From contig CAKSOL010000011.1 of assembly GCA_934477125.1 (NCBI GenBank), positions 1 through 64,000 on the forward strand: a stretch of DNA of 64,000 nucleotides, read 5' to 3'. This DNA is from an uncultured Eubacteriales bacterium. GTDB taxonomy: Bacteria > Bacillota > Clostridia > Oscillospirales > Acutalibacteraceae. Of the stretch, positions 8,710 through 15,395 are shown piece after piece. The notes under the pieces were generated by a model. It was given only the letters and a program-made list of their open reading frames with translations, did no database searches and was not told the DNA's origin. The position numbers were made by a program, and so were the translations under genes. Position 1 is the first letter of the stretch. Every line of letters starts with the position of its first letter.

Positions 8710-10692
8710 TTACGACAAATCCGCGTCGTCCAGATACCGCGAGCCGTTTTCGGCTATAAATTCCTTTCTTCCCTGCAAATCGTCGCCCAAAAGCAAATCG
8801 AACATCTGCGAGGTACGCTCGGCATCCTGAGGCATAATTTTAACAAGTCTGCGCGTATCGGGGTTCATCGTCGTGAGGTTCATCATATCCGGCTGGTTCT
8901 CGCCGAGTCCCTTTGAACGCTGAATAGAATATTTTGCCTCGCCTATCATTCCGAGAATTTCGGTTTTTTCCTTTTCGTCATAAGCAAAATAGGTCTTTTC
9001 CTTAGTCGTTATCTCGTACAGAGGAGTTTCCGCTATATAAACCTTGCCCTCGTTTATAAGGGTCGGCATAAGGCGGTATATCATTGTAAGAATAAGAGTT
9101 CTTATATGGAAGCCGTCCTCGTCGGCATCGGTACAGATTATAACCTTGTTCCAGCGCAGGTTATCGAGATTAAATGTTGAAAGGTCCTTGTTCGCCTTTG
9201 ATTTTACTTCTACTCCGCAGCCGAGAACCTTTATAAGGTCGGTTATTATATCATTTTTAAAAACCTTTTCATATTCGGCTTTAAGGCAGTTGAGTATCTT
9301 TCCTCTGACCGGTATTATAGCCTGAAATTCCGCGTCGCGGGCAAGCTTACAGGAGCCGAGAGCCGAGTCGCCCTCAACAATAAAGACCTCCCTGCGCTCG
9401 ACGTCCTTTGAGCGGCAGTCAACAAACTTCTGAACGCGGTCAACCATAGAATTGGACGATTGCAGGGTTTTCTTAATGTTAATTCTTTCGCGTTCGCTGC
9501 GCTCGCGGCTGCGCTTGTTTATCAGCACCTGGTCGGCAATTTTATCCGCCTCGGATTTATTTTCGATAAAATAGACCTCTAACTGATGACGGAAAAAGTC
9601 GTTCATCGCCTCATATATAAATCGGTTTGTTATTGCCTTTTTAGTCTGATTTTCATAAGAGGTCAGGGTTGAAAAGGACGAAACGACAACAACGAGACAT
9701 TCCTCGATATCCGAAAAGGTTATCTTGCTTTCGTTTGCCTTATATTTTCCGGACTGTCTGAGATAATTGTCAATCTGGAACAGAAATGCGCTGCGAACCG
9801 CCTTATCCGGAACGCCGCCGTATTCAAGCCAGCTTGAATTATGGTAGTATTCCTTCAGCGAATGTCTGTTTGAAAAGCAGACTGCCGCTCCTATTTTAAC
9901 CTTATATTCGGGCTTGTCCTCCCTGTCGCGTCCGCGCCGCTCAGTCTGCCAAATCTGCGGTACGGTAAGGCGCTCCTCGCCTACTATTTCGTTTATATAA
10001 TCCTCTATTCCGTTTTCATATACTATCTGAGTTTCGGCAAAGCGCGCGCCCTGCTGCTCACGGAATATAAATTTAAGACCGGCGTTGACAATAGCCTGCC
10101 GGCGCAATGTATCTATAAAATACTCACGCGGAATTTTTACCTCTGTAAAAACCTCAAGGTCGGGCTTCCAGCGGGTTTTGGTTCCGGTGTCCTTTCCGGA
10201 ATACGGCTCCTTTTGGAGCCCTCCGACATTATATCCCTTTTCAAAGTGAAGATTATATTTATAGCCGTCGCGTTTTATCTCAACATCCATATATTCCGAG
10301 GAATACTGGGTTGAGCAAAGACCCAGACCGTTAAGACCGACGGAATACTCATAGTTGCTGCCTTCGTTGGTATTATACTTTCCTCCGGCATACATTTCGC
10401 AATAAAGCAGCTCCCAGTTAAAGCGCTGCTCCTTATTATTAAAGTCGACCGGAGCGCCGCGTCCGAAGTCCTGAACCTCTATCGAGCCGTCGGCAAACGA
10501 AGTAACGATTATTTTATTGCCGTAGCCCTCGCGTGCCTCGTCTATCGAGTTAGAAATAATTTCAAACACCGAATGCTCGCAGCCGTCAAGTCCGTCAGAA
10601 CCGAAAATTACTCCGGGACGTTTTCTTACCCGGTCGGCGCCTTTCAGGGCTTCAATACTTTCGTTGCCGTATTCCTGCTGTTTTTTTGCCAT
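8710..10692 (-). CDS. Type IIA DNA topoisomerase subunit B, divergent (GyrB/ParE-like)
   Basis: This 660-residue ATPase subunit partners the A subunit encoded just downstream. The GHKL ATP-binding fold is shown by NSIDEAREG (about residues 48-56), DFGRGAPVD and the GLNGLG loop. The TOPRIM domain has EGDSALGS (about residue 440) and TDADEDGFHIRTL (about residue 525), which bind the catalytic magnesium. The length fits ParE/GyrB without extra insertions. Spacing in the GHKL loops differs from the canonical gyrB, so it is probably the second, topoisomerase IV-type B subunit. A promoter and a structured leader precede it. Confidence 0.9.
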   Translation of the reverse strand: MAKKQQEYGNESIEALKGADRVRKRPGVIFGSDGLDGCEHSVFEIISNSIDEAREGYGNKIIVTSFADGSIEVQDFGRGAPVDFNNKEQRFNWELLYCEMYAGGKYNTNEGSNYEYSVGLNGLGLCSTQYSSEYMDVEIKRDGYKYNLHFEKGYNVGGLQKEPYSGKDTGTKTRWKPDLEVFTEVKIPREYFIDTLRRQAIVNAGLKFIFREQQGARFAETQIVYENGIEDYINEIVGEERLTVPQIWQTERRGRDREDKPEYKVKIGAAVCFSNRHSLKEYYHNSSWLEYGGVPDKAVRSAFLFQIDNYLRQSGKYKANESKITFSDIEECLVVVVSSFSTLTSYENQTKKAITNRFIYEAMNDFFRHQLEVYFIENKSEADKIADQVLINKRSRERSERERINIKKTLQSSNSMVDRVQKFVDCRSKDVERREVFIVEGDSALGSCKLARDAEFQAIIPVRGKILNCLKAEYEKVFKNDIITDLIKVLGCGVEVKSKANKDLSTFNLDNLRWNKVIICTDADEDGFHIRTLILTMIYRLMPTLINEGKVYIAETPLYEITTKEKTYFAYDEKEKTEILGMIGEAKYSIQRSKGLGENQPDMMNLTTMNPDTRRLVKIMPQDAERTSQMFDLLLGDDLQGRKEFIAENGSRYLDDADLS

Positions 10693-10723
10693 GCAAAAAA
10701 TACCCCTGTCCGTATATTTTATT

Positions 10724-10766
10724 GCGCTGCACCCGACGGGGATAAATTCCCCGTAGCGCGCAGCGC
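10724..10766 (-). promoter_or_regulatory. Structured 5' leader of the topoisomerase operon
   Basis: Between the promoter and the topoisomerase B start, an outer 7-base-pair stem (GCGCTGC with GCAGCGC) encloses two asymmetric internal strands and an inner 7-base-pair stem (ACGGGGA with TCCCCGT) closed by a five-base loop. The stacked pairing is too regular to be ordinary spacer and could be a regulatory leader. No known RNA family is recognised. Confidence 0.45.
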
Positions 10767-10778
10767 CCAGATAGAATT

Positions 10779-10808
10779 ATTATATACCATATCTTGTATT
10801 TTCGTCAA
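10779..10808 (-). promoter_or_regulatory. Sigma-A-type promoter of the topoisomerase operon
   Basis: On the minus strand TTGACG (10803-10808) and TATAAT (10779-10784) are 18 bases apart, placing transcription start about 80 bases before the topoisomerase B ATG. Confidence 0.7.
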
Positions 10809-10874
10809 GCACAAATAACAAAAACAAGCTATGAAATAGGTAAAATTTCGCAATCCGGCGGCAAAAGCACGGTT

Positions 10875-12203
10875 TTATTCCGCGCTGCGGATAGTTACGG
10901 AGCTTATAACAGGCTGTTTATCCTTTGCTTGCAAGCCGTTGGAGTCGTCCGTGGAAGCCGCCTTGCAAATAGAGTCAACTATATCCATTCCCTCGGTAAC
11001 ATAGCCGAAAGCCGCATACTGACCGTCAAGAAATGTGCTGTCGCTCTGAACTATGAAAAACTGCGAGCTTGCGCTGTTGTAATCGTTTAAACGCGCCATA
11101 GAAATCGCGCCGCGGGTATGGGACAGCGAATTATTGAACCCGTTTGCCGAAAATTCGCCGCTTACGGTATCGTCAGAGCCGCCGGTTCCGTCGCCGTCTG
11201 GGTCGCCGCCCTGCATCATAAAGCCGTCTATTATCCTATGAAAGGTAAGTCCGTTATAAAAGCCGCCGTTCGCAAGCTTTTCAAAATTCTTAACCGTAGC
11301 CGGAGCAGCCTTGCCGTCAAGAGCTACCGTAACGGTGCCGTAATCCTTTATATCTATATCGGCATATGCCGTAACGGAGGCATTTTCCGCCGCATAGCTG
11401 CTGACCGCTCCCGAACTGCCGGACGAGGCGGCGCCGGAGGTATTGCCCTTTCCGAGAGAGCGGCTGAGAAAAACTCCGCCTACCGCTAATCCGCCGATAA
11501 CCGCGACAGCGAGAACAACTGTTATAATTTTTCCGGCAGTACTCTTTTTATGCGCCTTTTCAATAGGTGCAATAAGCATATTCATATTTTGCCGAACCTT
11601 TTCCGCCGTATCGGCAGGTATCGTACATTCCGACTGAGCGGCTTGGAGAACCTCCATAAATTCCTTTGCGTTTGCAGGGGAGGTATTCCCGGTCTCCGTG
11701 CGGTATTTTTCAAGCAGCATATCAAGGTTTGCACGTTCAGCCTGAAATGCAGCTCTCAGAGTTCCGCTGTCAATACGGGCAATTTTGGCAATATCGTCGT
11801 CATGCATACCGGCAATCCGGCGCAGGGCAAAAAGAAATTTCTGCATTGTCGGCAATGAGTCCAGCACAGCAGCTGAAACCTCTCCGGAGGCAACGGACGC
11901 TTCGATAATAAAGTTCTTATTCTGCGGAATTCTGAATGCCTGCGGTTTGCTTTTCAGAATATATTCCCTGCATTTTAAAGCCGCAAGCCTTTTAAGCTTA
12001 TTTTCAAATTCCTGCTCAGACGCAACAAAGCCGCCGAGCACCTTTTCAAGCATTTCACCGTAAACCTCGGCAAAAACGGCGTTTGCTTCCTCCTCCGGCA
12101 GCAGTGTGCGGCAAAAAAACATAATATTCTTCTCTGTTATTTCAATCAGCGATTCAAGCGCGCCGCGTTTTCCGGCAGCTGCCTGAGATAAAAGCTCTGT
12201 CAT
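10875..12203 (-). CDS. Membrane-anchored cyclophilin-type prolyl isomerase with sigma-factor-like N-terminus
   Basis: The start is placed at 12203 because a perfect CCGGAGG ribosome binding site precedes that ATG; the open frame extends further upstream but crosses the promoter. The 442-residue product has three parts. Residues 1-90 resemble an ECF sigma region 2 (AAAGKRGALESLIE, LKRLAALKCREYI), and residues about 113-165 resemble region 4 (VLDSLPTMQKFLFALRRIAG, DDIAKIARIDSGTLRAAF). Residues about 226-248 form one transmembrane helix, followed by a Gly/Ser linker. Residues about 280-440 are a cyclophilin domain with FHRIIDGFMMQGGDP, GAISMAR and SQFFIV. The isomerase should therefore face outward and the sigma-like part the cytoplasm. 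The cyclophilin would assist folding of exported proteins. The role of the sigma-like part is unknown. Confidence 0.85.
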   Translation of the reverse strand: MTELLSQAAAGKRGALESLIEITEKNIMFFCRTLLPEEEANAVFAEVYGEMLEKVLGGFVASEQEFENKLKRLAALKCREYILKSKPQAFRIPQNKNFIIEASVASGEVSAAVLDSLPTMQKFLFALRRIAGMHDDDIAKIARIDSGTLRAAFQAERANLDMLLEKYRTETGNTSPANAKEFMEVLQAAQSECTIPADTAEKVRQNMNMLIAPIEKAHKKSTAGKIITVVLAVAVIGGLAVGGVFLSRSLGKGNTSGAASSGSSGAVSSYAAENASVTAYADIDIKDYGTVTVALDGKAAPATVKNFEKLANGGFYNGLTFHRIIDGFMMQGGDPDGDGTGGSDDTVSGEFSANGFNNSLSHTRGAISMARLNDYNSASSQFFIVQSDSTFLDGQYAAFGYVTEGMDIVDSICKAASTDDSNGLQAKDKQPVISSVTIRSAE

Positions 12204-12236
12204 AAAATTTCCTCCGGTTAATTGATTATTACCGAT

Positions 12237-12265
12237 ATTATACATTTTAAATATGAACAAATCAA
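12237..12265 (-). promoter_or_regulatory. Sigma-A-type promoter of the cyclophilin gene
   Basis: On the minus strand TTGATT (12260-12265) and TATAAT (12237-12242) are 17 bases apart, 34 bases upstream of the chosen start codon and just after the preceding gene's terminator. This supports the downstream start. Confidence 0.7.
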
Positions 12266-12288
12266 CAAATGCCGTATTAAAGACTTCA

Positions 12289-12310
12289 GGGGACGCCTTT
12301 TGGCGTCCCC
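12289..12310 (-). terminator. Terminator of the zinc-ribbon gene
   Basis: GGGGACGCC and GGCGTCCCC form a perfect 9-base-pair stem around TTTT, about 30 bases after the stop codon. The trailing T tract is short. Confidence 0.65.
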
Positions 12311-12340
12311 CGCAATTCATCTTTTTCAGACAACCGCAAA

Positions 12341-12631
12341 TTACTCGGCAGAATTTTCTTCTTCCTTCATCTTTGCAAAGCACTCGCTGCAATATACCGG
12401 GCGATCGTCACGCGGGATGAACGGCACCTTAGCCACTCCTCCGCAGGCTGCGCAAACAGCCTCGTGCATCTCTCTCGGAGCTCTCGCTGCATTTTTACGC
12501 TTGTCTCTGCAAGCCTTGCAGCGCTGCGGTTCGTTTACAAAGCCCTTGGACTCGTAAAACTCCTGCTCGCGTGCAGTGAATACGAACTCCTCGCCGCAAT
12601 CCTTGCAAACTAACGTCTTGTCTTCAAACAT
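12341..12631 (-). CDS. Small protein with two zinc-ribbon modules
   Basis: The start at 12631 is supported by a GAGAGGT ribosome binding site; the frame is open further upstream only because it reads into a tRNA-like sequence. The 96-residue product holds two four-cysteine modules: CKDCG paired with CKAC, and CAACGG paired with CSEC, each separated by about 20-25 residues. The first resembles the zinc-ribbon proteins annotated as 'probable zinc-ribbon domain', and the second resembles the CxxC-zf/CXXCGG type. Such proteins may bind nucleic acid or protein, and I cannot assign a function. It lies between a tRNA-like element and the sigma-like cyclophilin gene. Confidence 0.82.
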   Translation of the reverse strand: MFEDKTLVCKDCGEEFVFTAREQEFYESKGFVNEPQRCKACRDKRKNAARAPREMHEAVCAACGGVAKVPFIPRDDRPVYCSECFAKMKEEENSAE

Positions 12632-12657
12632 TTTTTGTACCTCTCTCGTTTGGTTTT

Positions 12658-12723
12658 TAGCCCCGGACGGAATCGCACCGACATCTTTGGCGTACAACGC
12701 TCTGCTTATTAAGCTACATGGGC
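12658..12723 (-). tRNA. Degenerate tRNA-like sequence (probable pseudo-tRNA)
   Basis: On the minus strand the 66-base stretch has a TA at positions 8-9, a D-arm-like GCTT/GAGC stem, a T-loop-like TGCGATT flanked by GTCGG and CCGTC, and an acceptor with GCCCATG against CGGGGCT. The acceptor and T stem contain mismatches, no stable anticodon stem with U33 can be drawn, and the D loop lacks GG. A CCA occurs four bases after the discriminator base. It resembles a decayed tRNA, or an unusual tRNA-like leader of the zinc-ribbon gene, more than a working tRNA. Confidence 0.4.
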
Positions 12724-12737
12724 ATATATGTTTAAAG

Positions 12738-12752
12738 CGGCGGCTGCCGCCG
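12738..12752 (-). terminator. Hairpin after the sigma-H-like gene
   Basis: CGGCGG pairs with CCGCCG around a three-base loop 13 bases after the stop codon. Only a short T run follows on the minus strand. Confidence 0.45.
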
Positions 12753-12765
12753 AAAACAGCTTAAA

Positions 12766-13350
12766 TTAACTGCTGCTGACCCCGTTTTTCCTGAGCTTTA
12801 CACGAATTCGCCGCAGCGCATTATCTACCGATTTAACCGAAATTCCGAGCGACGCGGCAATGGCGGCATAACTGTTTCCCGCAAGAAAAGCTTTCAGCAC
12901 GCGGTATTCCAAAGGCGAAAGCTCTACGCGAATGGTATCGGTAAGGCTGAGCAGGCTTTCCTTTTCCACAAACATGGCTTCGGGATCCTGCCCGGACACC
13001 GCCTCACATTCCTCAAGCGAGGAAATAAGCTCCTGCGGAATTCTCCTGCGGCGACCCTGAGAGCGACGCTCGCCTATCAGCGCACGCCTGATACACAGCG
13101 AAGCAAAGGAAGAGAAAGCAGCCTGTCCCTCGCTAAAGGAGTTTACGGCACCGTAAAGAGCAATAAGCGCGTCCTGCTCAAAATCCTCAACCTCAGCCGG
13201 AGTGCGCGCATAGCGCACCGCGAGTCGATGCACCAACGGCATATGACGGAGAATAAGAATTTGCAGACCTTCGGAATCGCCGTTCCTGATTTTCTTAACA
13301 AGCTCTTCATTCGACAAATTTCCGTAATTTATTACAAAAGCATTACTCAT
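12766..13350 (-). CDS. Sigma-70 family factor, sigma-H-like
   Basis: This 194-residue sigma factor has region 2 (VEDFEQDALIALYGAVNSF and FSSFASLCIRRALIGERR) and a region 4 helix-turn-helix (SYAAIAASLGISVKSVDNAL). The phrase KSVDNALRRIRVKLRK closely matches sigma-H (Spo0H), which drives transition-state and early sporulation genes. It is somewhat shorter than Bacillus SigH (about 218 residues) and its N-terminus differs, so it is called sigma-H-like. A strong promoter of its own lies upstream, divergent from the phosphohexomutase gene. Confidence 0.85.
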   Translation of the reverse strand: MSNAFVINYGNLSNEELVKKIRNGDSEGLQILILRHMPLVHRLAVRYARTPAEVEDFEQDALIALYGAVNSFSEGQAAFSSFASLCIRRALIGERRSQGRRRRIPQELISSLEECEAVSGQDPEAMFVEKESLLSLTDTIRVELSPLEYRVLKAFLAGNSYAAIAASLGISVKSVDNALRRIRVKLRKNGVSSS

Positions 13351-13391
13351 TCATACACCAAACTGTATTTTCTTTACAAACCAGTAATGTA

Positions 13392-13420
13392 ATAATAACC
13401 CATTAAAGTGTAAATGTCAA
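13392..13420 (-). promoter_or_regulatory. Sigma-A-type promoter of the sigma-H-like gene
   Basis: On the minus strand a perfect TTGACA (13415-13420) and TATTAT (13392-13397) are 17 bases apart, about 42 bases before the start codon. Confidence 0.75.
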
Positions 13421-13489
13421 GAGTTTTATGAAAATAATTGTAAATTCAGTCATTCTCACGAAGAATTTGATTTTTTTTGTTAATTTCAT

Positions 13490-13518
13490 TTGACAAACAA
13501 CAATTTTAATCATAAAAT
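13490..13518 (+). promoter_or_regulatory. Sigma-A-type promoter of the phosphohexomutase gene
   Basis: TTGACA (13490-13495) and TAAAAT (13513-13518) are 17 bases apart, 50 bases before the start codon. It is divergent from the sigma-H-like promoter about 70 bases away. Confidence 0.75.
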
Positions 13519-13568
13519 AGTTAATGCAATAGTAAAATAATACTAAAAATTATTTTGGAGGGACAAGT

Positions 13569-15275
13569 ATGAACGAGCTATATTTGAAATGGTGTGAAAA
13601 AGCGGTTGAGGACTCTGACCTAACAGCGGAGCTTAAAGCCATTGAGCAAAACGACGATGCCATAAACGACGCGTTTTACCGCGACCTTGAATTCGGAACT
13701 GCCGGACTGCGCGGTGTTATAGGAGCCGGAACGAACCGAATGAATATATATACAGTAAGGCTTGCCAGCTACGGACTCGCAAGCTATGTCAATTCAAAAA
13801 CGGATTCGGGCAGCGTAGCGATTGCTTATGACAGCAGAATAAAATCCGATTTGTTTGCCAAAACAGCCGCCGAGGTGTTCGCGGCCGCGGGAATAAAGGT
13901 ACTCATATATCCGGAGCTTATGCCGACGCCGATGCTGTCGTATGCGGTAAGGCATCTTAAATGCGATGCCGGCGTTGTCGTAACGGCAAGCCATAACCCT
14001 GCAAAGTATAACGGCTACAAGGCTTACGGCTCGGACGGCTGTCAGCTGGGCCCTGACGAAGCAAAACAGGTTTACGATGTTATGACTAAAACCGATATTT
14101 TCGGCGGTATTGAGCATATAAATTTCGAGGACGGGCTTAAAAGCGGCATTATTTCCTATATAGGCAAAGAAACGGTTGAGGATTACCTTTCGGATACCCT
14201 CAAAAGCAGAGTTTGCCCGGATGAGGACCTTTCCGACTTAAAGGTTATTTATACTCCCCTGCACGGCACCGGCAACAAACCGGTACGCGCGATTCTTGAT
14301 AAAATCGGCGTTAAACAGGTAACTGTTGTTCCGGAGCAGGAGCTGCCGAACGGCAATTTCCCAACCTGTCCGTATCCGAATCCGGAAATCAGGCAAGCCT
14401 TTGAATGTGCGCTTGCCCTTGCCGAGGACATCAAGCCCGATTTACTGCTTGCAACCGATCCGGACTGCGACCGCGTAGGAATAGCGATACCCTCAGGCGG
14501 CGGATACAGGCTTATGACCGGAAACGAGGTCGGTGCGCTGCTGCTCAATTTCGTTCTTGACCGCAGAAAGGAAAACGGGACGCTGCCCGCGCATCCTTTA
14601 ACGGTTAAAACAATAGTTTCTACCGAGCTTTGCGCACGAATTGCCGAGGAATACGGCTGCGAGCTTGTTAATGTTCTGACCGGATTCAAATACATCGGCG
14701 AACAGATAGGTATTTTAGAGGAAAAGGGCGAAGAAAGCCGCTATGTTTTCGGATTTGAGGAAAGCTACGGATATCTTGCCGGAACAGCGGTTCGGGACAA
14801 GGATGCGGTTGTAGCCTCAATGCTGATTTGCGAAATGACAGCGTTTTATAAGGCTCACGGCGCTTCTCTCACCGATGTTCTCGAACAGCTTTACCGCCGC
14901 TACGGTTATTACCGCAACGTTCAGAAAAGCTTCACCTGCGAGGGTCAGAGCGGTATGAAGAAAATTGCCGACACGATGGAACGTCTGCGCAGCGAAGGAA
15001 TTTCCGAGCTTGATGGCAGCGCGGTTATAAAAGTAAACGATTATCAGACATCGGTAAGCCGTTCTATGCCGGATGGCAAAGAAACGCGCATAACGTTGCC
15101 GCGTTCCAATGTTCTGAGCTACTTTACAGCCGACGGAAGCTCTCTGATAGTACGTCCGTCCGGCACCGAGCCGAAAATCAAGCTTTATATCGGAGCAGTC
15201 GGAGAAACGGCTGAAAGCGCAGAGAAAAAAAGCGCCGCCCTTGAGGAGAGCGGAATAAAGCTGCTTGGATTTTAA
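13569..15275 (+). CDS. Phosphoglucomutase/phosphomannomutase family protein
   Basis: This 568-residue enzyme belongs to the alpha-D-phosphohexomutase family and has the length of the PgcA type, which interconverts glucose-1-phosphate and glucose-6-phosphate (or the mannose forms). The substrate loop opening is EFGTAGLRGVIGAGTNRMN. The phosphoserine loop is VVTASHNPAKYNGYKAYG (about residues 138-155), the magnesium site is DPDCDRVG (about residues 297-304), and the C-terminal phosphate-binding loop is RPSGTEPKIKLY. The ATG follows TTGGAGGG. Promoter and terminator flank it, so it is a single-gene unit. It probably links central sugar metabolism to glycogen or cell-wall precursor synthesis. Confidence 0.93.
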   Translation: MNELYLKWCEKAVEDSDLTAELKAIEQNDDAINDAFYRDLEFGTAGLRGVIGAGTNRMNIYTVRLASYGLASYVNSKTDSGSVAIAYDSRIKSDLFAKTAAEVFAAAGIKVLIYPELMPTPMLSYAVRHLKCDAGVVVTASHNPAKYNGYKAYGSDGCQLGPDEAKQVYDVMTKTDIFGGIEHINFEDGLKSGIISYIGKETVEDYLSDTLKSRVCPDEDLSDLKVIYTPLHGTGNKPVRAILDKIGVKQVTVVPEQELPNGNFPTCPYPNPEIRQAFECALALAEDIKPDLLLATDPDCDRVGIAIPSGGGYRLMTGNEVGALLLNFVLDRRKENGTLPAHPLTVKTIVSTELCARIAEEYGCELVNVLTGFKYIGEQIGILEEKGEESRYVFGFEESYGYLAGTAVRDKDAVVASMLICEMTAFYKAHGASLTDVLEQLYRRYGYYRNVQKSFTCEGQSGMKKIADTMERLRSEGISELDGSAVIKVNDYQTSVSRSMPDGKETRITLPRSNVLSYFTADGSSLIVRPSGTEPKIKLYIGAVGETAESAEKKSAALEESGIKLLGF

Positions 15276-15299
15276 AATTTTATAATGCTTATATAATGC

Positions 15300-15338
15300 T
15301 TACGGGCGGACAAATTTGTCCGCCCGTAAATCTTTTTT
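15300..15338 (+). terminator. Rho-independent terminator of the phosphohexomutase gene
   Basis: A long perfect stem (TTACGGGCGGAC with GTCCGCCCGTAA) is followed by ATCTTTTTT. Confidence 0.85.
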
Positions 15339-15395
15339 AATGAACTGAAAAATTATTGTCTGCGGCGGAAAAATCCGTCTGCGCCCGAACATAAA

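Noticed and set aside
12204..12392. N-terminal extension of the cyclophilin gene
   Set aside because: The extension crosses the preceding gene's end and the promoter; the start at 12203 has a perfect ribosome binding site.
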